Source: Oscillospiraceae bacterium
GTDB lineage: Bacteria > Bacillota > Clostridia > Oscillospirales > Oscillospiraceae
Assembly: GCA_902766215.1 (NCBI GenBank)
Contig: CACXCV010000203.1
Coordinates: 1 to 12,055, forward strand
Reading direction: 5' to 3'
Length of the DNA stretch: 12,055 bases
Position 1 is the first letter of the stretch, and every line of letters begins with the position of its first letter. The notes under the pieces are model-generated. The model had not been told where the DNA came from. It was given only the letters and a program-made list of their open reading frames with translations, and made no database searches. Made by a program: the position numbers and the translations under genes. Below are positions 1-6,872 of the stretch, in pieces.

Positions 1-659
1 CCGCACCGATGGCGGCTGCCGACGTCAATCTGGCCGCCAACAGCGCCGCTACCAGCGGTGCCGATGCAGAACTGAAATCCGAGCTGACTGATTCGTTTAC
101 CTTTGCGGCCGACAGCGCCGCACCCAGCGAGGGCGACGCATCCGGCGATCACGTTAACCTCTCATCCGCCCCGCTGAAGGCCGCGCCATCCGACGCGCTG
201 GACGAGGCGTCCGCTGAGGAATCTGCCGAGGCTGCCGAACCGCCGGCCAGCGAGCCGGCCGACACCGTGTCCCCGCCTTCGCCGGCAGCGGACAGCGCCA
301 ACACCCGCGGCGATACGGGGCATGGCTCCTACGTCAGCGGCGGCGATCTGACCCCGGCCGACGGCCAGGAAAACGCCATCGACTCCTCGTCGCTGATCAT
401 TACCAGCGCCGAACAGGCCGAGCTGCTCTTTGCCGCGGGCGACGGGTCCTTTGTCTGGACCATTCACGGTTATACGCCGGAGACGCTGCCGGAAGAAATG
501 CAGCAGCTGCTCACGTTTATCCGTGTGGGCACCTATGACCTGTATATCGCCACAATGGACGAAGCCGAGCTTGAGTCCTGGTTCTACGACTTCTATGATC
601 TGCTGGGCGGCGAGTTGACCTATGGCGACGCCAGCTCCATTGTTCTAAGCACAAAATAA
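1..659 (+). CDS. Ala/Asp/Ser/Pro-rich protein of unknown function, 5' partial
   Basis: The frame is open to the left edge (codons for Ala and Pro precede the first ATG at position 9), so the real start is probably outside the window. I do not recognise the family. The first 125 or so visible residues are low-complexity and acidic, rich in Ala, Ser, Asp, Glu and Pro, like a disordered linker. The last 90 residues look folded, with many aromatic and hydrophobic positions (FVWTIHGYTPETLP, then SWFYDFYDLLGG) before a TAA stop. One possibility is the outer part of a membrane-anchored protein, such as an anti-sigma factor or a wall protein, whose N-terminal part is missing here; this is a guess from composition only. 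A strong hairpin follows the stop. Coding is supported by the long frame and the structured C-terminus. Confidence 0.7.
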   Translation, partial: APMAAADVNLAANSAATSGADAELKSELTDSFTFAADSAAPSEGDASGDHVNLSSAPLKAAPSDALDEASAEESAEAAEPPASEPADTVSPPSPAADSANTRGDTGHGSYVSGGDLTPADGQENAIDSSSLIITSAEQAELLFAAGDGSFVWTIHGYTPETLPEEMQQLLTFIRVGTYDLYIATMDEAELESWFYDFYDLLGGELTYGDASSIVLSTK

Positions 660-676
660 AGCTGTCTGGTTCCCGT

Positions 677-713
677 GCCGGAAACTGCCACCGCGGCGGC
701 GGCAGTTTCCGGC
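677..713 (+). terminator. Strong hairpin after the first gene, possible terminator
   Basis: GCCGGAAACTGCC (677-689) pairs perfectly with GGCAGTTTCCGGC (701-713), a 13-bp stem with an 11-nt GC-rich loop. It begins 17 bases after the stop codon of the upstream gene, where a terminator would be expected. No T-tract follows on either strand, so it is not a classical intrinsic terminator. It could instead stabilise the mRNA 3' end or work with Rho. Confidence 0.45.
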
Positions 714-787
714 CATACTATACGCAGGTACATGATGCGGGCATTTTTGCTTTAACCTTTTTGTTGCAAGTTGTAGCGGCTCTGTTG

Positions 788-816
788 TTGTATCCCGCCG
801 CCGCCCCGATTATAAT
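788..816 (+). promoter_or_regulatory. Putative SigA promoter of the VanW-family gene
   Basis: A perfect TATAAT at 811-816 is preceded, with a 17-base spacer, by TTGTAT at 788-793, a poor -35 that matches only the TTG. Transcription would start near 823, about 26 bases before the ATG. A T-rich stretch at 743-768 lies further upstream and could act as an UP-like element. The AAGGTGA at 838-844 is the ribosome binding site. Confidence 0.6.
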
Positions 817-848
817 GAAATCAGAATCCCCAATGCGAAGGTGATGTC

Positions 849-2723
849 ATGACAAACAGCAATCCCCCGCGAAAGCGCGCGCTGCCGCGCTGGATGATCC
901 CTGCGCTGTGCGCCGTGCTGCTGCTGGCAGCGGTGGTTGCCGCTGTGTTCTGGCGCTATCTTGGCAGTCTGCGCGGCCCCGGCGGGCAGACCGGACGGCT
1001 GAGCCTGAACGACTATGACAAAATTCTGCCCGGCGTGCGCATCTGCGGCATCGAGGTGTCCGGCCTGACCCAGGACGAGGCCGCCGCAAAGGTGGAAACC
1101 GCGCTGCAGGCAGACGCCGCAGCCCAGCAGTTTACGCTGCAGCTGCCGGATCAGGAGCTGACGCTCACCGGCTATCTCCAGCGCAGCGTTCCCACGCTGG
1201 CCGGCGTGGTGAAAGAGGCCTATGCCCACGGGCGCGACGGCATGTCCTCGCTGGAGGACGCCATGGTCCAGGCCGAGGCCTCTCCCCTGGAGTTGGAACC
1301 CGCCGTGACAGAGACCATTGACAGCAGCGCCATTGACGCGGCGCTGGCCGCCTTTACCAAAAAGCTGGACAGCCGCGCCACCGACGCCGTGATCACCCAG
1401 CAGGAGGACAGCATTGAGCTGCGCAAGGGCAAGGATGGCCGTGCGCTGGACGAGGAGTCGCTGAGCCGTCAGATTGTCGCAGCAGTCAAGAGCGGCAAGT
1501 CCTCGCTGAAGGCTGTATACACCCTCACCCGCAGCGGCGAACGCCAGCTGAGGGCCCTGTACGAAACCTTCTGCACTGAGGCAGTGGACGCCCACTGGGA
1601 CAGCGAAACCCACAGCATTGCACCCGAGCAGGAGGGCCGCCGTTTCGACCTGGCGGCCGCCCTGAAGCAGCTGGAAGCTCCCGACGGGGCGCAGCTGGTG
1701 ATCCCGGTGGTGCATCAGGCGCCAAAGATCACCGAGGCCATGCTGAAGGAGCGGCTGTTTGCCGACCGGTTGGGCAGTTATGACAGCCCGCACACGCCCA
1801 TTGCCGCCCGCACAACCAACCTGACCCTGGCCTGCCAGGCCATTGACGGCACGGTGCTCAACCCTGGCGAGGTGTTCTCCTTCAACGACACCGTGGGCGA
1901 GCGCACCGCCGCCAAGGGCTATCAGGACGCTGCGATCTATCTTGATGGCCAGACCACAGATTCGCTGGGCGGCGGCGTGTGTCAGGTGGCCTCCACCATC
2001 TACTGCTGCGCCCTGATGGCCAACCTTGAGATCGTCGCACGCACCGAGCACATGTACTTTGTGGACTATGTGCCCCCCGGGCAGGACGCCACGGTCTATT
2101 GGGGGGCGCTGGACTTTCAGTTCCGCAACAACACGGATTATCCCCTGCGGATCGACGCCAGCGTCTCCGGCGGCTATGTACACATCAATCTCCAGGGCAC
2201 CAATGCCGACGGCAGCTATGCCAAAATCACCTATGAGCAGCTGTCGCAGACCCCCTGGGAGGACGTGGTGAAGGTGGACGAAACCAAGCCTGCGGGTTTT
2301 TCCCAGGTGACCACCACGCCCTATACAGGCCGCGTCATCCAGACCTATCGCAGCGTGTATGACAAGGACGGAGCGCTGCTCTCCACCCGGGCCGAGGCCA
2401 AAAGCACCTACCACAAACGCGACCGTGTGACCACCATCGGCAAGCAACCCGACCCGGAACCCACGCCCGGCCCGGAGCCGGATCCCGATCCGACCCCCGT
2501 CGATCCACCGGTCACCGATCCGTTTATCCCCATTGACCCGGAGCCGCCCGAGCCGGAGGAGCCGCTTATCCCCGGCGATGGCGAAAGCGCTCCCGGCAGC
2601 GATGAAAACGGCGAAAGCGCTCCCGGCAGCGATGAAAACGGCGAAAGCGTTCCCGGCAGCGGAACCGCACCCGCCGGGCAGACGGCGCGCTGGCCCTGGG
2701 CAGCGGATCTTGACGCAAATTAA
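849..2723 (+). CDS. VanW family protein with peptidoglycan-binding-like and G5-like regions
   Basis: A 624-residue membrane-anchored protein predicted to sit at the cell wall. A short basic N-terminus is followed by one membrane helix (about residues 16-37). Residues 65-290 look like two copies of the putative peptidoglycan-binding domain (PG_binding_4 type) that usually precedes VanW. The VanW domain covers about 307-440, with the typical NLTLACQAIDGTVLNPGEVFSFN stretch split around residue 333, then GGGVCQVASTIY at 374-385 and YVPPGQDATVYWG at 407-419. Residues 465-531 resemble the G5-like segment that often follows VanW. The C-terminus is a Pro/Asp/Glu-rich tail (533-575) plus a 10-residue repeat. 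VanW was named from a vancomycin resistance cluster, but its biochemical role is unknown, and no vanA/B-type genes are present here. ATG at 849 has AAGGTGA at a good distance. No terminator separates it from the next promoter, so some read-through into infC is likely. Confidence 0.92.
   Translation: MTNSNPPRKRALPRWMIPALCAVLLLAAVVAAVFWRYLGSLRGPGGQTGRLSLNDYDKILPGVRICGIEVSGLTQDEAAAKVETALQADAAAQQFTLQLPDQELTLTGYLQRSVPTLAGVVKEAYAHGRDGMSSLEDAMVQAEASPLELEPAVTETIDSSAIDAALAAFTKKLDSRATDAVITQQEDSIELRKGKDGRALDEESLSRQIVAAVKSGKSSLKAVYTLTRSGERQLRALYETFCTEAVDAHWDSETHSIAPEQEGRRFDLAAALKQLEAPDGAQLVIPVVHQAPKITEAMLKERLFADRLGSYDSPHTPIAARTTNLTLACQAIDGTVLNPGEVFSFNDTVGERTAAKGYQDAAIYLDGQTTDSLGGGVCQVASTIYCCALMANLEIVARTEHMYFVDYVPPGQDATVYWGALDFQFRNNTDYPLRIDASVSGGYVHINLQGTNADGSYAKITYEQLSQTPWEDVVKVDETKPAGFSQVTTTPYTGRVIQTYRSVYDKDGALLSTRAEAKSTYHKRDRVTTIGKQPDPEPTPGPEPDPDPTPVDPPVTDPFIPIDPEPPEPEEPLIPGDGESAPGSDENGESAPGSDENGESVPGSGTAPAGQTARWPWAADLDAN
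2581..2661 (+). repeat. 30-bp in-frame tandem repeat in the VanW-family gene
   Basis: Two identical 30-bp units (2581-2610 and 2611-2640) and a third partial unit with one change (2641-2661, GCT to GTT in the Ala codon). They encode GESAPGSDEN, GESAPGSDEN and GESVPGSG. The perfect identity at base level suggests recent slippage or duplication. The repeat extends a flexible acidic C-terminal tail. Confidence 0.95.
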
Positions 2724-2726
2724 TGC

Positions 2727-2755
2727 TTGACAAGCGGCCCGTAAGCTGCTAAAAT
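2727..2755 (+). promoter_or_regulatory. SigA promoter of the infC-rpmI-rplT operon
   Basis: A perfect TTGACA at 2727-2732, a 17-base spacer and TAAAAT at 2750-2755. It begins only 3 bases after the stop of the VanW-family gene. The expected start of transcription is near 2762, which gives a leader of about 155 nt before infC. Confidence 0.88.
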
Positions 2756-2761
2756 AGTCAA

Positions 2762-2917
2762 GAACAAGGAAGAGGAGCGGCGGCCCCGCCCTCACCTCAA
2801 GCCACGATGCGAAGAGGTTGATATGCGCCAGCCCGGCTTTGGCCGGTTTGTATGCTTGTCAGTGCGGGTGCCGTTATGGCATCCGCACTTTGTACTTTGT
2901 ATTTGGAGGTGCTTACC
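2762..2917 (+). promoter_or_regulatory. Structured 5' leader of the infC operon, candidate L20-type autoregulatory leader
   Basis: This non-coding leader precedes infC, the place where Firmicutes such as Bacillus subtilis carry an L20-responsive attenuation leader. Visible structure: CCGGC (2833-2837) pairs with GCCGG (2842-2846) around a TTTG loop. GTGCGGGTGCC (2862-2872) pairs with GGCATCCGCAC (2878-2888) around GTTAT, with a single G-T pair. The second stem is followed directly by a T-rich stretch (2889-2904, 11 T of 16) and then the GGAGG of infC, so it could act as an attenuator. That L20 binds this RNA is inferred from operon content; I could not match it to the Rfam model. Confidence 0.5.
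2862..2904 (+). terminator. Candidate attenuator hairpin with T-rich tail before infC
   Basis: An 11-bp stem (2862-2872 with 2878-2888, one G-T pair) with a 5-nt loop is followed by TTTGTACTTTGTATTT. The T-tract is interrupted, so termination may be partial. It ends one base before the Shine-Dalgarno GGAGG (2905-2909), which would let it control read-through into infC or access to its start. Confidence 0.4.
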
Positions 2918-3445
2918 ATCAGTAAGCTGGACCATCAGCTCAACGAGGAGATTCGCGACAAAGAGATTCGCGTCATTGGCCACGACGGTGCTCAGCTGGG
3001 CATCATGCCCCCCGCCGACGCGCTGCGCCTTGCCGAGGAACACGAGATGGATCTGGTAAAGATCTCTCCCAACGCCACTCCGCCCGTGTGCAAAATCATG
3101 GACTATGGCAAGTTCCGCTTCGAACAGACAAAAAAAGAAAAAGAAGCCCGTAAGAACCAGCATGTGGTTGAGATCAAAGAGGTTCGCATGTCTCCGGGCA
3201 TCGACGTCAACGACTTCAACGTCAAGCTGAAAAACGCACAGAAGTTCCTCAAGGATGGCAACCGCGTGAAGGTCACCGTCCGCTTCCGCGGACGCGAAAT
3301 GGCGCACACCAACATTGGCGAACAGCTGCTGCAGAAGTTCGGCGCCGAATGCGCTGAGGTCGCCGCAGTGGAGAAGAATCCCAAGCTCGACGGCCGCCAC
3401 ATGTCGATGTTCCTCTCACCCAAAGCCACCCCCAAAACAAAGTAA
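2918..3445 (+). CDS. infC: Translation initiation factor IF-3
   Basis: IF-3 binds the 30S subunit, blocks early joining of the 50S subunit and checks start codon and initiator tRNA. The 175-residue product has the normal length. The N-terminal domain begins NEEIRDKEIRVIG (residues 9-21), followed by PPVCKIMDYGKFRFEQ (55-70), the Lys-rich linker helix, and the C-terminal domain with VRFRGREMAH (121-130) and LDGRHMSMFLSP (157-168). The start chosen is the ATC at 2918: GGAGG at 2905-2909 is 8 bases upstream, and family alignments begin just here. ATG at 2852 opens a longer frame but lies in the leader and would add 22 non-conserved residues. In-frame TTG 2903 and GTG 2909 overlap the Shine-Dalgarno site. 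A rare start codon is a known feature of infC (AUU in E. coli) and allows IF-3 to limit its own translation. Confidence 0.96.
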   Translation: MSKLDHQLNEEIRDKEIRVIGHDGAQLGIMPPADALRLAEEHEMDLVKISPNATPPVCKIMDYGKFRFEQTKKEKEARKNQHVVEIKEVRMSPGIDVNDFNVKLKNAQKFLKDGNRVKVTVRFRGREMAHTNIGEQLLQKFGAECAEVAAVEKNPKLDGRHMSMFLSPKATPKTK

Positions 3446-3451
3446 CCTGCA

Positions 3452-3467
3452 TGCCGGCGCTCCGGCA
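3452..3467 (+). other. Small hairpin between infC and rpmI
   Basis: TGCCGG (3452-3457) pairs with CCGGCA (3462-3467) around a CGCT loop, in the 45-base gap between infC and rpmI. No T-tract follows, so it is not a terminator. It could be a processing or stability element; its role is not shown by the sequence. Confidence 0.5.
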
Positions 3468-3490
3468 GCTAATACGGAAGGAGTACTATC

Positions 3491-3688
3491 ATGCCTAAGC
3501 TTAAGACGCACAGCGGTGCAAAGAAGAGATTTAACCTCACCAAAAACGGCAAGGTCAAGCGTGCCCACGCTTTCAAGAGTCATATCCTCACCAAGAAGGA
3601 CACCAAGCGCAAGCGCGGCCTGCGTTCCGGCGCATACGCTGATGTCACCAACGTCGCGGCCATCCGCGAGATGATTCCGTACAAATAA
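3491..3688 (+). CDS. rpmI: 50S ribosomal protein L35
   Basis: A 65-residue, strongly basic protein with the full L35 pattern: MPKLKTHSGAKKRF at the N-terminus, KRAHAFKSHILTKK in the middle and a C-terminal IREMIPYK. L35 is a small structural protein of the large subunit. ATG at 3491 has a strong GGAAGGAG at 3476-3483 with a 7-base gap. It lies 45 bases after infC and 18 bases before rplT, the usual order in bacteria, and is co-transcribed with both. Confidence 0.98.
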   Translation: MPKLKTHSGAKKRFNLTKNGKVKRAHAFKSHILTKKDTKRKRGLRSGAYADVTNVAAIREMIPYK

Positions 3689-3706
3689 TAAGGGAGGATA
3701 TGAACC

Positions 3707-4063
3707 ATGGCTAGAGTCAAAGGCGCAATGATGACGCGCAAGAGAAGAAACAAGGTCCTGAAGCTCGCCAAGGGCTATTGGGGCAGCAAGTCCAAGCATT
3801 TTAAGATGGCCAAGCAGGCCGTCATGAAGTCTGGCGTTTATGCCTATGCCGGCCGCAAGCAGAAGAAGCGCAACGACCGCAGACTGTGGATTGCCCGTCT
3901 GTCCGCCGCTGTCGCCCCCTTCGGCATGAACTACTCCACCTTTATGAACGGCGTGAAGAAGGCCGGCCTCACCATGAACCGCAAGATGCTCTCTGAGATG
4001 GCCATTGCCGATCAGGCTGCATTTGCCGCCGTGGTCGAGGCTGCCAAGAAGGCCCTCGCCTGA
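3707..4063 (+). CDS. rplT: 50S ribosomal protein L20
   Basis: A 118-residue protein of the normal L20 length. It binds 23S rRNA early in large subunit assembly. The basic N-terminal extension (MARVKGAMMTRKRRNKVLKLAKGYWG, residues 1-26, quoted here only as the conserved start MARVKG and end KGYWG) is followed by RRLWIARLSAA (58-68) and a C-terminal domain with LTMNRKMLSEMAI (88-100). GGGAGG at 3692-3697 precedes the ATG by 9 bases. It is the last gene of the operon, with a strong terminator 17 bases after its stop. L20 is the known repressor of this operon in several bacteria, acting at the leader or at the rpmI start; that role here is inferred. Confidence 0.98.
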   Translation: MARVKGAMMTRKRRNKVLKLAKGYWGSKSKHFKMAKQAVMKSGVYAYAGRKQKKRNDRRLWIARLSAAVAPFGMNYSTFMNGVKKAGLTMNRKMLSEMAIADQAAFAAVVEAAKKALA

Positions 4064-4079
4064 TTGATTACACAGATTG

Positions 4080-4113
4080 ACAGGCCCCGGACAAACGTCC
4101 GGGGCCTGTTTTT
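4080..4113 (+). terminator. Intrinsic terminator of the infC-rpmI-rplT operon
   Basis: A perfect 13-bp stem (4080-4092 with 4097-4109) with an AAAC loop is followed by TTTTT (4109-4113). It lies just after rplT. feoB converges from the other side and ends 36 bases away; the hairpin could also stop feoB transcripts, though the minus strand has no clean T-tract. Confidence 0.95.
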
Positions 4114-4148
4114 CATGCTGTATGCTGTCCATTGGGGTTGCCCGCGGC

Positions 4149-5951
4149 CTAGGCCAGCAGTGCCGCCAGCCGGCACAGCACCACGCCGATGGCCGTGGGC
4201 AGCAGCACAGCCGCCGCCGTCCAGCGCCAGCTGTGCGTCTCCCGCCGGATGGTCAGACAGGTGGTGGAGCACGGCCAGTGGAACAGGAAAAACAGCATGG
4301 TACACAGCGCCGTGGCACGGGTCCAGCCCGCCGCCGGAAGCAGTGCCGCCAGCTCGGCCGTTTCTGCCCCGGCCAGGGTACCGGACGAGGTCAGCAGCAT
4401 CACGACCACGGGCATGACCAGCTCGTTAGCCGGAAAGCCCAGCAAAAACCCGGTCAGAATTGCTCCGTTCATCCCCAGATATCGCCCGATCGGCTCCAGC
4501 GCCGCTGCCAGACGCGCCAGCAGCGGCGTCCCGCCGGGGGAGAGATTGGCCAGCAGCCAGAGCACCAGCCCCGCCGGAGCCGCAACCACTGCCGCCCGCG
4601 ACAGCACGTGCCCGGTGCGGTCCAGCAGGCTGCGCAGCAGAATCTGCCCTACCCGCGGCCGGCGGAAGGGCGGCAGCTCCAAGGCATAGGCCGAGTGTTC
4701 GCCCCGCAGCAGCGTGCGGCTCAGGCCAAAGGACGCAGCCAGCGTAGCGCCCACGCCCAGCGCCACCAGCAGCGTCAGAATACCTGCCGCCAGCAGCGAG
4801 CTGCCCGCCCCCTGCCCGGCAAAGAACAGCACAATCAGCGAAATCAGGGCGGGAAAGCGCCCGTTGCACGGCACCATGCTGTTGGTGAGAATTGCCAACA
4901 GCCGTTCGCGGGGCGAATCGATGATCCGGCAGCCTACCACGCCCGCCGCGTTGCAGCCAAAGCCCATGGCCATAGTCAGCGCCTGCTTGCCGCAGGCGCC
5001 GCAGCAGGCAAAGGCACTGTCCATCAAAAACGCGGCCCGGGGCAGATAGCCCAGGTCCTCCAGCAGCGTGAAGAGCGGGAAAAAGATGGCCATGGGCGGC
5101 AGCATCACCGCCACCACCCGCGCCGCCGTGGCATACACACCGTCCAGCAGCGTCCCTCTGAGCCACCAGGGCAGCCCCAGCGCCGCCGCACCCCGGTGCA
5201 GCCAGCCGCCCAGCCAGTCAAAGCCCCGCTGCAGCAGCGCCGAGGGCAGATTGGCGCCCCAGATGGTCAGCCAGAATATGCCCAGCAGCAGCACCAGCAG
5301 CAGCGGCACGCCCAGCGGTCCGGTCAGGGCGCGGTCGAGGGTCAGCTCCCGACGGCTGCGCGGCTGGCCGCTTCCGCTGGTACAGGCGGCGCTGATACCC
5401 TCGGCCAGGCGCACCACCTCGCGCGGCTGGCCGGGCACGGCCAGCGGGTGCGGCCGCTCAAAGCCGTCCAGCACCGCCCGCAGCCGCGCCAACAGGTGGT
5501 CAACACCCTCTCCCCTACCGGCGGACAGCCCGCACACCGGCACGCCCAGCCGCCGCTCCAGCTGCAGCAGATCCACGGAAATATTCCGGCGGCCCGCTTC
5601 ATCCAGCAGATTGACCGCAACCACCACCTGCTCCGCCCGGGCCAGAATCTGCAGCGCCAGCACCAGTGATCGCTGCAGACAGGTGGCGTCGCAGACCACA
5701 ATGACGGCCTCTGCCTCTCCGCCGTAGAGGAACGAATCGGCCACAGCCTCCTCCGGCGAGCCGGGGCTGAGGGAATAGGTCCCCGGCAGGTCCACCAGCA
5801 GCAGTTCGCCGCACTGCCCCTGCGCCAGCTCCACCGTCTTGCCCGGCCAATTGCCTGTGTGCTGCCGCAGGCCGGTCAGCGCGTTGAAGAGCGTGCTCTT
5901 CCCCACGTTGGGATTTCCGGCCAGGGCCACCACCCTGCTTTTCTGTTCCAT
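4149..5951 (-). CDS. feoB: Ferrous iron transport protein B (FeoB family GTPase-permease)
   Basis: FeoB imports Fe2+ across the inner membrane under control of an N-terminal GTP-binding domain. The 600-residue product has G1 GNPNVGKST (12-20), a likely G2 Thr in GKTVE (37-41), G3 DLPG (54-57), G4 NLLD (114-117) and G5 SAG (143-145). A helical spacer (about 170-210) leads to a multi-helix membrane part with CGACGKQALTMAMGFGCNAAG (317-337, key Cys 317, 320 and 333), CNGRFPALI (362-370) and FHWPCSTTCLTIRRE (557-571). It is shorter than the roughly 770 residues of E. coli FeoB. No FeoA or FeoC is adjacent. The ATG at 5951 is preceded by GGGGAGG (5959-5965). The longer frame to 6065 would swallow the terminator of the upstream operon. 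No clear promoter was found between 5966 and 6007. The GCNAAG motif differs from the GCNVP of classical FeoB, so another divalent metal is possible. Confidence 0.93.
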   Translation of the reverse strand: MEQKSRVVALAGNPNVGKSTLFNALTGLRQHTGNWPGKTVELAQGQCGELLLVDLPGTYSLSPGSPEEAVADSFLYGGEAEAVIVVCDATCLQRSLVLALQILARAEQVVVAVNLLDEAGRRNISVDLLQLERRLGVPVCGLSAGRGEGVDHLLARLRAVLDGFERPHPLAVPGQPREVVRLAEGISAACTSGSGQPRSRRELTLDRALTGPLGVPLLLVLLLGIFWLTIWGANLPSALLQRGFDWLGGWLHRGAAALGLPWWLRGTLLDGVYATAARVVAVMLPPMAIFFPLFTLLEDLGYLPRAAFLMDSAFACCGACGKQALTMAMGFGCNAAGVVGCRIIDSPRERLLAILTNSMVPCNGRFPALISLIVLFFAGQGAGSSLLAAGILTLLVALGVGATLAASFGLSRTLLRGEHSAYALELPPFRRPRVGQILLRSLLDRTGHVLSRAAVVAAPAGLVLWLLANLSPGGTPLLARLAAALEPIGRYLGMNGAILTGFLLGFPANELVMPVVVMLLTSSGTLAGAETAELAALLPAAGWTRATALCTMLFFLFHWPCSTTCLTIRRETHSWRWTAAAVLLPTAIGVVLCRLAALLA

Positions 5952-6007
5952 CGCTCCGCCTCCCCATACATGCTGCCACAGCCTATGCACAGGGAACGCC
6001 ATACGTG

Positions 6008-6034
6008 AAAAAGCCGCTGCCTGGGCAGCGGCTT
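6008..6034 (-). terminator. Intrinsic terminator of the nfeD-floT operon
   Basis: A 10-bp perfect stem (6011-6020 with 6025-6034) with a CTGG loop. Read on the minus strand it ends in TTTTT (6012-6008). It lies 77 bases after the stop of the AAA ATPase gene and before the feoB start, so it separates the two transcripts and shows that feoB needs its own promoter. Confidence 0.9.
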
Positions 6035-6110
6035 CTCCTGTTTTTTCTGCGGGATACGCCCTCATCCGGCGGGACCGGCAGGCTTTGGCGCGCCGGCCGC
6101 AGTCTGCCGC

Positions 6111-6869
6111 TTACTCGGCATGCTGCTCGTCCAGCAGGTAGGCCAGCATACGCTCCGGCGCTTCGAGAAAGCGGCGGGTGATCTGATAGTGCTGGGTCTG
6201 CTGCCAGGCAACCGGCTGGATTCCCTCGTCCGTCAGCTCATAGAGCAGCGCACCGGGTAGCGCCATGAGGATCGGCGAATGGGTGGAGAGCAGAATCTGC
6301 GCCCCCAGCCCCGCCAAGCGATGCAGCGCCGCCAGCAGGGTCAGCTGCCGCATGGGCGAAAGCGCCGCCTCCGGCTCGTCCAGCAGATAAAGGCCGTCTG
6401 GCCCAAAGCGGTTGAGCACCAGGGACAGGAAGCTCTCCCCATGGGACTGCGCATGCAGCGACTGCCCGCCATAACGCTGGAGAAAGCGGTCGCCGCCGGG
6501 CAGCTGCGCCAGCTGATCCACATGGGTTGCCACGTTGTAAAAGCTTTCAGCCCGGAGGAAAAACCCGTCCTTCGGCCGCCGGATGCCGCGGCAGAGCGTC
6601 AGGCTCTGCCCCAGCGGCGAGTGCGTCTGCGCCGTGGCAAACTGAAAGTTGGTCGATCCGCCCTCGGGATTCAATCCCGCGGCAACCGCCACGGCCTCCA
6701 GCAGGGTCGATTTCCCCACGCCGTTTTCCCCCACCAGGATGGTCACCGGAGCCAGCGGCAGCAGCTCCATCGTCCGCATGTGCCGCACCACCGGCAGGCT
6801 GCTGACATAGCTGTCCTCCGGCAGCGCGCGGCTGAGCCGCACGCCCGTGAGAAACTGCCGGCTGAGCAT
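6111..6869 (-). CDS. AAA/ABC-type ATPase (COG3910-like predicted ATPase)
   Basis: A soluble 252-residue P-loop ATPase of the ABC/SMC-like class. Walker A is GENGVGKST (47-55), the signature-like motif is SHGES (142-146), Walker B is LYLLDEPEAALS (160-171, with the catalytic Glu165) and the switch His is in STHSP (195-199). No membrane helix and no long coiled coil are visible, so it is neither a transporter nor a full SMC protein. The layout fits the stand-alone predicted ATPases of the COG3910 type, whose function is unknown. Start ATG at 6869 has GGAGGGGG at 6878-6885. It begins 3 bases after the DUF6054-like stop and is the last gene of the flotillin operon. Related P-loop ATPases occur in phage-defence and DNA-repair systems, but no effector nuclease is fused or adjacent here. 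Confidence 0.88.
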   Translation of the reverse strand: MLSRQFLTGVRLSRALPEDSYVSSLPVVRHMRTMELLPLAPVTILVGENGVGKSTLLEAVAVAAGLNPEGGSTNFQFATAQTHSPLGQSLTLCRGIRRPKDGFFLRAESFYNVATHVDQLAQLPGGDRFLQRYGGQSLHAQSHGESFLSLVLNRFGPDGLYLLDEPEAALSPMRQLTLLAALHRLAGLGAQILLSTHSPILMALPGALLYELTDEGIQPVAWQQTQHYQITRRFLEAPERMLAYLLDEQHAE

Positions 6870-6872
6870 GGC

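Noticed and set aside
2581..2661. Possible CRISPR repeats
   Set aside because: The 30-bp units are directly adjacent with no spacers, are in frame within a coding region, and no cas gene is near.
810..2795. A 661-codon open frame on the minus strand opposite the VanW-family gene
   Set aside because: The plus strand encodes a clear VanW protein with promoter and ribosome binding site. The antisense frame has no recognisable domain and is a by-product of GC-rich codon usage.
2852..2917. ATG-initiated extension of infC
   Set aside because: No Shine-Dalgarno before 2852, the segment forms the leader hairpin, and IF-3 conservation begins at the ATC.
4077..5669. A 530-codon plus-strand frame opposite feoB
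   Set aside because: Gln/Arg/Pro-rich low-complexity translation, no ribosome binding site, starts inside the rplT terminator region; the minus strand has all FeoB motifs.
5952..6065. 38-residue N-terminal extension of FeoB
   Set aside because: It would translate through the intrinsic terminator of the upstream operon; the ATG at 5951 has a strong ribosome binding site next to the G1 motif.
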